Below are positions 37,101 through 49,185 of a stretch of DNA of 64,000 bases, in pieces. A program made the position numbers and the translations under genes. Position 1 is the stretch's first letter; every line of letters starts with the position of its first letter. The notes beneath the pieces were generated by a model. That model searched no databases and had not been told where the DNA came from. It saw only the letters and a list, made by a program, of their open reading frames with translations. Location of the stretch: NCBI RefSeq assembly GCF_040115645.1, contig NC_089553.1, forward strand, positions 2,976,001-3,040,000, in the 5' to 3' direction. This DNA is from Euwallacea fornicatus. Its lineage: Eukaryota > Arthropoda > Insecta > Coleoptera > Curculionidae.

Positions 37101-39917
37101 ATTCCTTAGGCTTTGATATGATTGAAAATTCAGCTCGGTAATAGAATCTCGCCGTTTTAGGAAACCGGAGAGGGACCCACTGAGATAATAAGTGGCCTAG
37201 AGGGACTCATGGACGTCAGGTCCGTTCAAAATGACAACATCGCGGAAAACGCATGCGGCGAGAATAACGGTGGATGCAGCCACCTGTGCCTGAGGAACCC
37301 CAAAGGATACACCTGCGCATGTCCAACAGGCTAGTTCACGCTTATTCTCATTTCGATAACGTCACTTAACGTCATATCGTTTTATTAGGTTTGGCCAAAT
37401 CAAAAACCCATCCGAAACAATGTGATCAGGTTCCTCAAACTTACCTCCTGGTGGCTTCAAGATATTCAATCAGTCAGATCAGTCTAGACACAGCGGATGG
37501 TTGGGACGTGTCCCTACCGGTCAAAGACAACCTTGGAAATGTCTTGGATATCGACTTCCACTACAGGAAGAATCTTGTTTTTTATGCAGACATCGGAAGA
37601 AACGTCATCAAGAGTGTCAACATCTACAATATGTCCGACGTTCGTACTATAGTCAGTGATAACTTGACGTCGCCAGATGGCATTACAGTCGACTGGCTCG
37701 CGGGCAATATTTACTGGACGAATACCGGGAACAAAAAAATTGAAGTTGCCAGGTATGGGCATGCCCTTAATCCCTTGCTATTGCGGCTTTTACTTAAGAG
37801 ATTCTCAATTCCAGGTTGGATGGATCCAGTAGGAAAACAGTGGTGTCGAAGCTCGGCGACCCGCGGTCAGTGGTGTGCAATCCGAAAGCTGGCTATTTAT
37901 TTTGGAGCGATTGGGATCAGAATAATCCCCGTATTGAACGCAGTCATTTGAACGGTTCCCATAGGCGGACCATAATAAGTGAAGGATTGACGTTTCCTAT
38001 TGGGTTAGCCATAGATTTCGCTTTGAGAAGACTGTACTGGATCGACGCCAAACTGAACGTAGAGAAGATAGAGAGTTCCGATTTTAATGGCTACCACAGA
38101 CTGGCCCTGCCTATAGATAGTTCTGAGGAGAAGGCTCATCCGTTTTCCCTGAGTCAGGTAAGTACCATTATCCCGTGCAAAAAGCGAAAGGTTCATGTGT
38201 CATGTATTTTAGTATAGAGAATGGCTCTTTTGGACCGACTGGGATCAAAGATGCGTAATGCGAGCAGAAAAAATCAACGGCAACGGAAGGACCATAATCA
38301 GGTCCATGCATGCCGTAATGGGCATAACCATGGTAACCGAGGAACGACAGCCCTTCTGGAACCCTTGCGCCGTCAATAATGGCAACTGTTCGCACTTGTG
38401 CTTCTACAAGAAGGGCGGCTACACCTGTGGTTGTCCAGACGAGCACGCACCCTCGTGCAGCACCAGTTAGTTACATAACAACCGTAAAGCAGGATTAAAT
38501 ATTCGTGGTTTATTAGATATTCCCGTGTAAAAATCCCTGGCGTTAATCAATAAAAAAAAATCTGGCGCTAACGATTCATGCATGTCTAAACCCCACTTAA
38601 GAAAGATCTGAAACATTGGGGCCAGTTGACTAGCGCCCGTTTTTTGCATGTGTGGACGCGTAAAGAGGAACCACGATTACATTGGCACTGGCGAGAATAA
38701 ACCATGCATGTGTAAACCTCGCTTTAACGAATCACCTATAGCTAGATAATTTACAGCTCCTCGCGGACGGGTCTCAAACGTATGCCCTGAAGGTAAAGGA
38801 TTTGACTGTGGTACTTCCGGCGAAGCGGATTACGACGATTACGAGTTATTTGGTTTTGGAGGCCCCTTTGAAACGAACCATGACGTTCCCGTAGCAAGTG
38901 ATCATTCAACTTTCTACATTATTACGTTGGTAAGTGCAATTGGACGGTAAAACATGATGCGCTGCTCCAACTTGACTTAAAAGTTGCGCGCATTATGTCA
39001 AGCAAAAATTTGACATCTGTCAAATTTTTAATATTATTAATATGCGTCGTGCAGCGGGCATTAGCGATGACGTCGCAGAACGGCAACGACGCTCTGCGGC
39101 TGGAAGGTTTACTGTGCGTTCATTGCAATGGCACCGCACGATTTTTAATAACTTAAAACAGCGTATATAAAGGATATAAGTTAATTTTTCCTTTGTCTTA
39201 TAACTATACCGGTACCTATAGTCATATTTTTGTTTACGTTTAGGTGCCCATGCTGGCGATAGTGATCACGAGCGTAGCGGTAGTAGCGTATATCCTCATA
39301 AAGAAAGGGAAAAAGAACTACATTGACGGGGCTAGCCGAAGTTTTTCCAACCCGAATTACTATTCGAACGACCCGAACGCACCACAAAACCATCAGCCGG
39401 ATAGGAAGCAATTTATATGGAAACGACTGAAATATGACAAATCACAGGTAACCCTATATAGTCCATTTACAACTTATTTGTAGAAAATGAGCCATGGAAA
39501 TTTGATATGTTACCTCTGCATGTTATGGCAGACATTAATTTTTACTTCCGTGAACAATGTCTCAAATTTCCCACTTTCTCTTGAATTTTGGCATCCATTG
39601 GTTTCTGGTTGCTGCTGGTTGTTATTTAAATGTACACTGGATCTGTTTCTTTGTAGAATATTTTTAACCCTTAACGACTGGCCATGGCAAATGGCTATGT
39701 GTGCATTATAGTCAATGTAAACATTCTTAACGTCTAGAACAGTAAAATTTCTATTGTTTAGGAAAGAGTATACGAGGAGACAGTGGTGGCGAGTCCCGAA
39801 GTGACCAGCTTAATTCCGACAATTCTGACGCCTTGCAGTTCGAACTGCGAGGTGGTGACGCCGGAAATGGAGAGGTCCCCCTCGGTTACGCCCCTGCACA
39901 AGGTTGATATTCAATAA
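26910..39917 (+). CDS. Lrp4: LDL receptor-related protein 4, complete
   Basis: Twenty-five exons: join(26910..26979, 27849..28247, 28306..28435, 28489..28691, 28748..28877, 29010..29116, 30660..30819, 30870..31020, 31134..31453, 31538..31724, 31779..31932, 31983..32747, 33028..33204, 33261..33422, 35074..35289, 35341..35627, 35937..36233, 36295..36723, 37161..37329, 37389..37752, 37815..38157, 38213..38465, 38757..38929, 39244..39447, 39762..39917), 6006 nt, 2001 aa, all in phase. Order: signal peptide (ALLVIAISCISS), a Lys/Thr-rich linker to about residue 170, eight LDL-receptor class A repeats to about 515, two EGF modules (the second VDIDECLYATNPVC, calcium-type), four beta-propellers each with five YWTD-type motifs, an EGF module after each (from Cys869, Cys1176, Cys1480, Cys1792), one membrane segment near 1876-1901, and a tail of about 100 residues with NPNY at 1918-1921. 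Class A repeats before the propellers separate LRP4 from arrow/LRP5/6. In vertebrates LRP4 is the agrin receptor; in flies it acts in synapse organisation. The intron after 37329 appears to start with GC. Confidence 0.95.
29297..30022. mobile_element. 726-bp inverted-repeat element in an Lrp4 intron (copy 1)
   Basis: Terminal arms of roughly 130 bp run from GATATCACCAG at 29297 and, inverted, from 30022; both include GTGCAAGTGAGAGAAGGA and, further in, TGGGCGGAGTCA. A second copy is at 49186-49851. It lies in the 1543-bp intron between class A repeats 4 and 5 and is the main cause of its length. Confidence 0.8.
33715..33930 (+). pseudogene. IS630/mariner-type transposase fragment in an Lrp4 intron
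   Basis: The plus strand reads RWVTRGGPIAWPSRTPDLTL-like sequence then LDFYICGFEKENLYSN, the region around the third catalytic position of the family. Only about 200 bp remain recognisable. Confidence 0.55.
34039..34133. repeat. (AT)n microsatellite with interspersed AAAT
   Basis: About 95 bp of ATATAT broken at intervals by an extra A (TATAAATATA), inside an Lrp4 intron. The sequence is self-complementary and may pair with itself. Confidence 0.95.
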
Positions 39918-40037
39918 AAACGCGATAGGGCCCTTAATCATTTATTTTTCTAATATTGAAACGCAACAAAATTAGTCACCTTTAATTACTCGACAAGCGT
40001 TTAATTTAGTGTTTGTTTAGGACGTTTTCATGTAAAT

Positions 40038-40043
40038 AATAAA
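40038..40043 (+). promoter_or_regulatory. Probable polyadenylation signal of Lrp4
   Basis: AATAAA 121 bp after the stop codon. Another AATAAA overlaps the stop itself (39913-39918) and seems too close to be the main site. Confidence 0.45.
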
Positions 40044-41613
40044 GAGTTTTGTCAAATTAAGGTGACTGACAATAAGAAATATTAATAGACTTAATTAACA
40101 AATGAAGCATTTTCGCATTGTTTCTTGTATTGTGCATTTTTGAAAAATTCCAATCAGACTCTGTGTTTTAGTATTGTTTTGTATGAGAGGGATATTTTAG
40201 TACACTAGGTAAGAGGCAGAGTAATTAGGTTCAATTTTTTAGGGAAATGATGTATATATTGTTTGTAGTGTTGATCCTTAAATGTTATATGTAAAATGGG
40301 TATTTGTTGATTATTCACATATTAGTTCCTTAAACGAAATTGATGCGACGAGCAGATATTTTTATTGTTAATATACCCAAATTCAACCAATTTTTCGCGT
40401 ACCGTGTTTTGGGCAATTCCAGTTGAAACTCAGATGCTTTAACTTTTTGAAATTGTGAAGTCCGTTAAGTAATAGTTGAAAAAAGAGGAAAAACCTATTT
40501 CCAGCCGAGTTGGCCATGAATTCGAATCAATTTTGTTTCTAAAAACATTCGCTCATCGGCTTCTGTCAGTTTCGACTTTTACCAAATCTCATCAGTATTG
40601 AGCAATTGTTTTCCGTAATGGAATAATTGACGGTCACGGCCTGCTTGACTTGGAATTCATTTTGCTCGTTGTTCGGGTAGTCGTTAACGTACTTCAAAAT
40701 TTCAAAATCTATTATTCGCGGGAAGTATTGTTCCATTAAAGTATGCGAAAAAGCCGAGTTTGAACTGCGTTTGAATCGAATTTCCAAAGACACTGTCCAC
40801 TTTATCCATCAAGCTATAATAAATTAGATATACAGCGAGTCCTATCACAAAACTATAGTGTATTTTATGTATATCGCATAAGATTGATACTTATGTTCCA
40901 TACGTATTTGTTAGAAATAGGAACATATCTTATAACGCAGCAAATTTATAAAAATCGACCTTTTGTAATATTCATAATATGAGAATAATCGTTAATAATG
41001 TGGCATACATATCGAAGAATGGGTATATTGTTTAAGAAGTTTTTAATTTTATCGATCAGATCATCGAATATCTCTTGAACATCCCACTAATTGTATTAAT
41101 CATTAAACTCCTGATAATCATGAGGAACAAATAACTATTGGCCTCCTTCGTGACCATTGTATTCGAAAAACCAGGGCCGTGAGTCGAGCTTCAGTCCCAT
41201 CGGGCATCCGTCATCTGACAACAGCATAAACTGAAATGCGACCAATCAGAATGCTGTCGGTCATCTCGTGACGCATGCTCGATGACGTTTGAATGAAATT
41301 TGACGAGAGATTCATGAGATAGAGCCACCCTTTTTGCCCCCTTAAATAAATGTCGACTTTTATAGTTGCACTTAAACTTAAAAAAAAATTTACTATTATA
41401 ACGTTAACTCGGTTAATTATCGTTAACTAGTATGAATGTACGTTGTATAGATTAAGTATTAAGATACATATTTTTTTAACGTATGAAAGTGCGTATTTTT
41501 AAAGACTGACGGGACTAGAAATTAAGTGATAGCAACGGACATATTTAAATATTCTGTGGTGCAAAGGCATCGAAATATTTATTTGTGTATGGTAGAAGTG
41601 ATGAGGGAAACGA

Positions 41614-41685
41614 AGATGATGATGATGACGATGATGATGGTGATGATGATGATGATAATGATGATGATGATGATGATGATGATGG
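41614..41685. repeat. (GAT)n trinucleotide repeat
   Basis: About 24 GAT units with a few substitutions; reads as an aspartate run in one frame but there is no gene context. Confidence 0.95.
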
Positions 41686-43270
41686 CTGTTTAATATCCAG
41701 TTTTGCTTTATGCCAAGTGCATCATCAGCAAACTGTTTTTACCAAAGGGAGTTTTCGCACATTCCTCAGTTGCAAAATTTTTCGATGAACTCCAAAGGTG
41801 AGCGCGGAGATTCGAATTTAACCACATCAAACAGACGCACTACAGCAATTTTCACTGGCCGTTTTGCCGCACCCGGAAATTTCGTACGTTTTTTCCTTAG
41901 GCACTTTATCCGTTGAGGGTGTTTTCTTATGCACTGACGCCCCCCTTATCGGTCCCGTTATTTCGGAAAGATAAGTGATGGTAGAAACAAAGAGTTGCGT
42001 ATTATTACTCTATTTCTCTCTACACACTCGAACTCCAGATACGCCCGGTATATTATTGAACGTTCGGAGAGTCCTGATTTCAAATACACTGGGATTGTGC
42101 ATACTTTATGGTCGATAACCGCCTGCTTTCGGACGGTCTTTATGTCGATACAAGACGAGCTGCAAAGCATACAAACTTCTTTTTCTTTTAATAGATAACC
42201 CTGCATATCAATTTTTATTTTATAAAGATTTTACAAATTTACTTAGCGATAATACAAAAAATCAGGTTTTTTATACGGGTGCGGCATTGAAGTTCAAGCC
42301 AAAACAGCAAAAAGTTAAAATGCATATATGGTGATTATATTTCATGGGATGCTGTGCGTCTTTCCCCCCTTGTAGTCATGTGTGATAAGAACAGTGCAGT
42401 ACGTACTAGAAACTAAATTGATTTTTTTTCACACAAAAATTGATTGCCATTTGTAGACGAGAAACGTCTCGTAATTTAATTTAAAGTAATTGTCGGGTTC
42501 TGAAAAATTTTATACGCCATAGGCGTACTACCCATTACTGATTGGTATAAACAGGTGCCGGAGCATATAAATGTGCACTGCACCGAAGCCCGCTTACGCC
42601 TTAATCTGCCACTGGAATTTATTAAAGTTAAAACTGACGGGCGCGACTCATATGCACAGAAACGTAAACGGAACTGCTCTGGACAATCTTGCGAATCTTC
42701 TCTGTAATTTTTACAATCCGGGAAAAACACAAATCACTCCGTATAAAACAAGCAAGTTGGTATACTTTGTGGCTCCCTCTGTATATACTTTCGAGAATTG
42801 CTGAAATCTGACGAGACACGTTGCTTGTAGCTGCAGTTACGATCGTATTTTCAGGAAAACATCCAGAGGAATTTTTGAAATCGGGATTCGAATATTCCCA
42901 ATTTTCTGACCTCCCGTATACACGGTGAGACAGTTTACAGCAGCAGGATTCTGGCACTCGATGGAGATTCTCATTTTAAGCAAACTAAATCCTTTCAAGT
43001 AACACTTTTGTCTCTGAGATACCGCCGGTGAAAGATTAAGGTTTCTTTGCAGTTTTCCATTTATATCTCACTTAAAATCGGGTTATTTAGAGAGGGTCGA
43101 AATCCTGGTGGTGCAAACTGACTCAGTCTGCATATTTGAGGTTAGACAAATACGTTTTTTGTTAGCGTTCGATAATCGAATATTTCACCTTTCTGAGCTT
43201 AATTCTTGTTTCAAAATCTGATATAAAAAAATAAACAAAACAAGTCAACTTGTACATTTCTCACTATTTT

Positions 43271-43352
43271 GGGGAGGGGGTATGGGGGAGGGGTATGAGG
43301 GGGAGGGGTGTGAGGGGGAGGGGTGTGAGGGGGAGGGGTATGGGTAGGGGGG
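43271..43352 (+). repeat. G-run tandem array, possible G-quadruplex
   Basis: Repeats of a unit close to GGGGGAGGGGTATGA (14-15 bp), about five copies, in otherwise AT-rich DNA. Runs of four or five G separated by short spacers meet the usual pattern for quadruplex formation on the plus strand. Confidence 0.85.
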
Positions 43353-44772
43353 CGTAACAGTGTACACTATATGGAGAAACGCCCTACACCTAGTTATTGG
43401 GGTATCAAAGTCTTTTTTATAACATGATCAAATGGCTTAAATTCGCTAAATAGGAATGGCAGAGTATTATTGTTTCCTTTACTTCGAGCTAAATTATCGG
43501 CACATTATGGCCCTTTAGCGCGCATAAAACGTCGATTATGATGAAAATAGTCTTTACGATGCATGCGCGGTCACCATGGAAACAATATTAGAAATTTCAA
43601 TTCCGGCATGTCATGACACATTGACGAATTCATGACACTTTTTGACGACTAAAACGTCACTTAGTTGTGATATTGATGCACTTGTAATAAAAATATTGTA
43701 TGGTATTCGTGTGTAGAGACCTTTAAAGAGCTTGCGCCGTGCGCGTGCGCACTCGTTAAAGGCCCTTTTATGCACTTATATTATAAAATACTATAAATAA
43801 TGTAAATGTAATAAAATTTAATCTCATTTTTTAGATGAAAGATACATTTTATATTATATTATTACTTTCAATAAGAAATGTTATGGATATAAGACATATT
43901 CTAAGTAAATGTTTTTAAAAACTTAGTTACTTACTAACGGGTAGGTATAATTCATATTTATGCATGGATAAGGACCTCCGATCGATACCACCCACACTTC
44001 CTTTAGGCTCATTCTTCATATTATTGTTGGCGAATGGCACAATTTCGATGATGGATGACCTCTATAATGGTTATATGGGCGATATGGATTAGAGGTAATC
44101 AGGCAAACTGTAAATGTCATAAATAATGAAAAAAATAATCTGGGAGATGTAGTGTTTCATTTCAGCCTCTAGGGCTTCTACTAGTTTCCGTGGCAAACTT
44201 CCTGGATGCACCCCATCATGGCTTGCATGAATTCATTTATTACTCGGGCATTTCCCCGACTTTCCAAACGTGTTTTTGCCGAACGGTTGCAAACAACGAA
44301 TTTCCTGTAGCCTTAAGGTCTGTAGTCTTACTACAGCCAAACTTGCGGCATCTTGATGAATTATTATGTTTTGCCGATAAATACGTATATGCTGACTAAG
44401 CACCTAATGGATACAGTTGCTTTCGACAAATTTAGGTCGTGGAACAATGCGAGGGCCCCCATTTTCTGAGAAGGGTTTATATAAGCCATTTGCGGGAAAC
44501 TATCGCATTCACGCATAGTTTAGGCACATAATTTCACTCCTGAATGTAAACTAAATAATCCATCGGGAAGAAACACCCAGGAGCTGCGCGTGTATCAACA
44601 AACATCTATCTATTATGGCAAGTTCAATGAGGCGTGGCACGTTATTCTGGTCAGGTCAGTTTGGATTAGGAATAGAAAATATAGAGTGCAATGTAGGTAT
44701 TTCTGTATAGAGCGTCATAACTTCAACCACGTATTATAGATTTCAAAGTATGACGAAAAATTGATATAAATA

Positions 44773-45358
44773 TACAGGGTGATTCGAAATTCAGTGCAAA
44801 AAATTGAGGGGTGTTTTTTTTGGAGGTTAAAATAAGACTTTTTTCCTATAAACATGGGTCCGTAAGCGTTTAATTTTCGATATACAGGGCGTTAAAATAT
44901 TGTCACTGTCAAAACTTATAATAGGCTATAATGGCGTAGTTTGATAATTCTACGCGTTATCTGTGGAATTGTTGACAATTTTTTTAGCTGAAAGCTAGTA
45001 CGTAGTATTGACTGAGCTACTACGTGTGTAGTCATACGTTTCGTCTAGTTTTTAAAATCTTCAAAGCTTTTCAATCACATTATTCGGGCTTTATTAGATT
45101 TGTTTTTTTTAGAATAATCTGTTTTCTGTCTACATCGTTCCAAAAATCGATTTTTACAAATTTGACAGAAAACGCGTAGAAGTGTCAAACTACGCAGTCA
45201 TATCTTACTATGAATTTTGGCGTAGATAATAATTTAACACCCTGTATGTTGAAACGTAAGCATTTGTGGACCCACGTTTAGAGGAAAGATAATTTTATTT
45301 TTTGGACATCAAAAATGTGCTCCAAAATCCTTTGCTGTGAATTTCGAATCATCCTGTG
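44773..45358. mobile_element. 586-bp element with nested inverted ends
   Basis: Outer ends: ACAGGGTGATTCGAAATTCA on the left and, inverted, ACAGGATGATTCGAAATTCA on the right, with ACGTGGGTCC or ATGGGTCC further in. Inner ends: ACAGGGCGTTAAAAT at 44884 and, inverted, ACAGGGTGTTAAATTA ending at 45245. No coding capacity. Confidence 0.8.
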
Positions 45359-46914
45359 TATCGAAAGGCGCCTCGTTTTCGATATACAGAGTGCGAACGG
45401 TTGGTTCGCGAAGATAGTTTTTTTTTATTAATATATTCCAAACGTTCTGTGATAAATCAATGAAATTTTGCACTTTGTCACATCTTTTTGAGCTCTTTCC
45501 GAACCTCTATAGGGTGTTTCAAATCCGGTGTGATATCATTGCTATTTCTTAAATGGCGAGAGTTGCAAGGTCGGTTAAATTAGGAAAAATGTACCAAATT
45601 TTATACTCTTATAATAACTGTAAACAATGTCGACAAATGATTTTTAGTTTGTGAGTTATTGTGAAAAAACTCAAATTCGGTCAAATTTAATTTTCTAAAT
45701 GAATCGAAAACTAAAAGTTTTGCATCAAAACGTTTGGTACAAAAACTTCATGGTTTTCTTATGTCTACAACCCGGAAATTTCCACTTTTTCCAGGGGAAG
45801 ATAATACCGGGACGTAGAGCTTAAAAACTAGTTACATTTTTTTTTACGCAACCTGATTGGGACGATTTTAGAGGGAAAATATTAAATTTGAAGATTTTTA
45901 CATACAGAAGGTATTTTTGTTGAAAGTCAAAATCTCCAACGGTTTTTGAAGAATATTAAAATTTATCAAGTGGGTAGAGCCGTTTAAATCAACATCAGAT
46001 TTAAAACTCCTTTTTATTAATTTTTTAACATTAATTGTAATTAACTACTGTTCCGGTAACGAGGTAAACAGACTAATAATAAATGTTATCATGTACGAAG
46101 ATGTCAAAAACATGTTTAGTTTCATCTCAATTTTCTAGAAAACTGTTGGAGATTTCCGTTTTCGACAACTCTAAAATCTTGAAATTTAATTTATTCCTGT
46201 AAAATCGGGAATAAAATTAAATACCAAAAAGTTTAGGTAGTTTTTATACCCCCTCCCCCTCCTCTGTATCACGTCTCCCTGAAAAAAAGTGATGATTTAT
46301 TTATAGAGATTCAAACAGAGCATAAAAATTCATAATAAAATACAAAATTTGATTAATTTATCTCGAAATATTTCGAAAATATTGAAAAGAAAACTATTTT
46401 CAGAAACCAACATTTCACACCCTGCCCATTGAAAACGAAGCACTTTTCTATATATCTTGATATGAAGCTTTCGCCCTATTTTCGGACCTAAAATACATGT
46501 TTGAATTTATGGCACTCTGTTCAGAGACATCGTGTATATCGAAACACTTGTCCAGGACTCCTCATTGGGAACAATCTTGTCGAATATTTTTTACGACGAA
46601 GGACTTAGGATCGACTTCAAAGGTGATGTAGTACTAGCTGCATGCGCAGCTGATTGTCGCTGTGCTTTCGCTGCGATTTTCACAGGAAAAAGCAGGAAAG
46701 AGTCGGCTGATGAAAAGCAACTTACAGTAAAACAAACGGAGTGGAAATGAGGGAAAATGCGCTAAGAAGTGACAGCCGAGAAGGGACAGGTTTGTGATAT
46801 TCGCTGGACAGAGGAGGATTTGGAAGATTAAAATTAAAATTGACACCTCAGGAGTGCAATATCCGCAAAGGGTAATGTACTTGGGCGTCTGTAGGGTGGT
46901 GCCAATTCGAAACG
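45359..46914. other. AT-rich DNA, probable transposon debris
   Basis: Contains isolated CAGGGTGT-type ends (for example near 45510 and CACACCCTGCCC near 46418), suggesting further decayed non-autonomous elements whose limits I could not fix. No gene recognised. Confidence 0.45.
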
Positions 46915-48079
46915 TATGGTCGGGATCTCAGAAACTGTAAGGGATACAAGATCGGTTAAATCGGGGCAAAGTTGCACAATGTAGTGCCCAAGAGGATGCG
47001 ACTTCCAACTCGGAAAATGTTCAAATACCTTCAGATATGAGCATAGAAAAAAAAACAAAATTTTGCTTTATTACTTCTATTTTTTCCTAACCTTTTTGCC
47101 GCTTATTACCACGTTTTCATTCCAGCAAGATGGCGTTGTGAAATATGAAATCCGACGTTTCGTCTTTGAGCCACCACCGTCAACTCCAGTTTTTTTTTTA
47201 AATACGGACCTGGATTTTTTATCTTACCTTTTTTTTACATTTCCCCCATCTAAGAGAGAAGATGCATAGCAACCACCGCCAAAAATAGTAGATGTAATAA
47301 AAATACCCTAATAAAAAGTGCATATATCTATCACTGTTCCATGTATTGTTTTTAGCATAGGTTTGTCTTCGTTGTGATTTATTTTGCTCGCATAATAGGC
47401 GTTTTCAATCAATTTTAATATATGAAATAAAGGACGTAAATAATTTTTATATGCAATATAACAAATAGATAGGACATGGGGTGTTATGGACTGAATTCGT
47501 TCAATTTTTTTAATAAGTAAACAATAATTTTTCACTTGGTAAAATTAAGCCGCAGGGTGAGAATTATTGTCAAATTGTCGTTCTGTCAAATTTATTCCGC
47601 AAAAGCTAAAGTTGATATTAATTATTATTAAAGTAAAATAAAATGTCCTCATCACTTGGAAAGCGAAATATGATAAAAATCAATTACTCTTGAAACAGAA
47701 ATGCACAATTCTCTTCGGAGCGCTATTTACAAGAATAAAAAACTTCTAAAGTGGAATTAAAAATTATTTAAATTACGTATGTAATTAAATTATTTCGAGT
47801 TTAGTGACAATAACACAAAAGTTTTCATTTTATCGTAAATAAACGTAAATTAATAAGCTAAGATGTCTTCAGAAAGTGGTAACAATGGCACTCTTTAAAT
47901 TAACTCTGGGAAATACAGAAGTGATATTGCAAAATTTCGGCTTTTTTTCTGGACATTTTTGAAAACATTTCGTTTTCTTTTTGGGCTCGAGGTGGCACTT
48001 TCGTGGACATTAAATTGTGCAACTTTTCATCGATTCGAGCGACCTTGTATCTCTTACAGTTTCCGAGATCCCAACGATA
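46915..48079. mobile_element. Fold-back element (copy 2)
   Basis: The outer arms match each other in inverted orientation (GGGATCTCAGAAACTGTAAG at 46922; GGGATCTCGGAAACTGTAAG inverted from about 48073) with AAGTTGCACAAT further in. The segment near 47148 (ATCCGACGTTTCGTCTTTG) is the same as an inner-arm segment of the copy at 25022-26195. Both copies are about 1.17 kb. The inner right arm is poorly preserved. Confidence 0.65.
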
Positions 48080-48499
48080 AGTCTCGAACACGGATCAAGT
48101 TGTACGTCGATAAGGACCTGAAGGTGAAGGAACGTGTCAAGGAAGAGCCACCGTTTTATCAAACTGATTACATGAATGGCCTCAAATATTCCGGGTCGTC
48201 GACCAACGAAAGGGAAACTATTGGCGAGCATCGTCTTATCCATGTTGCTATGTGCCAGATCTATATAGAAGAGTTGAATCGAGATAAATACTTGCCGACG
48301 TCTCCTGGAGAGTGTAAGTCGAAGAGGAGTCATAATGATTCCTTCGGCCTATCCTACGATGCTGACAGCGGCCGTAGAAGTGATCGCAGTCAATAGACCA
48401 GCAAATAATAGTAAGGGAAAAGTGCGATGGTGAAACGATATGGGAATAAGCGGCTGATAGAAACGAGATAATGTAACAGTGGCAAGAAATATGGAAGTG

Positions 48500-48860
48500 C
48501 AGCGAGGGGTTGCCAAGAGTGTTTATTAAGGGCATAGTCAGATGGAAGACATGAGTGAGGAGAGACGAACTACTTCCTCACAAAAATGATGACGGGCCAT
48601 GGCACCTTTGGTGCATAACTGCACCAACACACGTGTTGTTATTCGGAGGAAAAGCAAGATGCCTACTTTACCATCTTTTATTGCAAGAACTTCGCAACAG
48701 AAAGAACACACGCGCAAAAATATACTGAGGGAAATTTGTGTCGGACCTAATGCTAAGATGGGAAGAGGACTGGAACATTGCGAGCAGCATGATTGGGGAC
48801 ACAATGAAGACGAAGTCAGATTTAGAGAGAAGGAAACAGCGAAGGTAATTCTACCACCTC
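48500..48860 (+). pseudogene. 3' end of a non-LTR retrotransposon (R1/Jockey-like) reverse transcriptase ORF
   Basis: Across frameshifts the plus strand gives MTGHGTFGAYLH, then RWEEDWNIASSMIGDTMKT, a pattern seen at the C-terminal end of ORF2 in arthropod R1/Jockey-type LINEs (TGHG-F--YLH followed by a zinc knuckle and a tryptophan-rich tail). The catalytic domain is absent. Assignment is by motif memory only. Confidence 0.45.
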
Positions 48861-49185
48861 CTCCTCATGTAATACATGGGGGCGGTTTCTGAAGAGGACA
48901 AGTGCTGAAGGGAGGGCAGGAGCTTAGTTGATCGATGATCCTGGAAGGAAGCTAACTCGACTCTATGTGGGAACATTCCTCAAGCCTACATGTTTGCATG
49001 CAGACCCTAATTTTGCAGTAACAAGCCTAAAGTACTGCTTTAGTTGCTGTCGGCCGCTGCGCAAGGGCAGTGAAGTTATCAGGGACGCATTCCAACGTTT
49101 AACCAAGTGATTTTTCTATGATAAATATTTAGACGGACGACGGTGTATATGTATTATATTGAATATCACGAATTTGACTCATACA

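Larger units (their letters stand above)
40044..44772. other. Gene-free AT-rich DNA with simple repeats
   Basis: No supported gene. Contains a GAT microsatellite and a G-run array (listed) and a GC-rich palindromic word near 43735-43755 (GCGCCGTGCGCGTGCGCAC). The minus-strand open frame at 40566-40793 is the only longer frame with protein-like composition, but it has no recognised relative. Confidence 0.5.

Noticed and set aside
40566..40793. Minus-strand open frame of 75 codons (DFEILKYVNDYPNNEQNEFQ)
   Set aside because: Composition looks protein-like, but it starts at GTG, has no recognised family, no clear splice acceptor and lies just past the Lrp4 3' end.
47063..47269. QQDG-containing frame near 47130 as another transposase fragment
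   Set aside because: The match is only a few residues and the DNA aligns with the fold-back element arm instead.
47959..48396. Open frame of 145 codons on the plus strand
   Set aside because: Its first third lies within the arm of a fold-back element and the rest is not recognised; no splice or promoter support.
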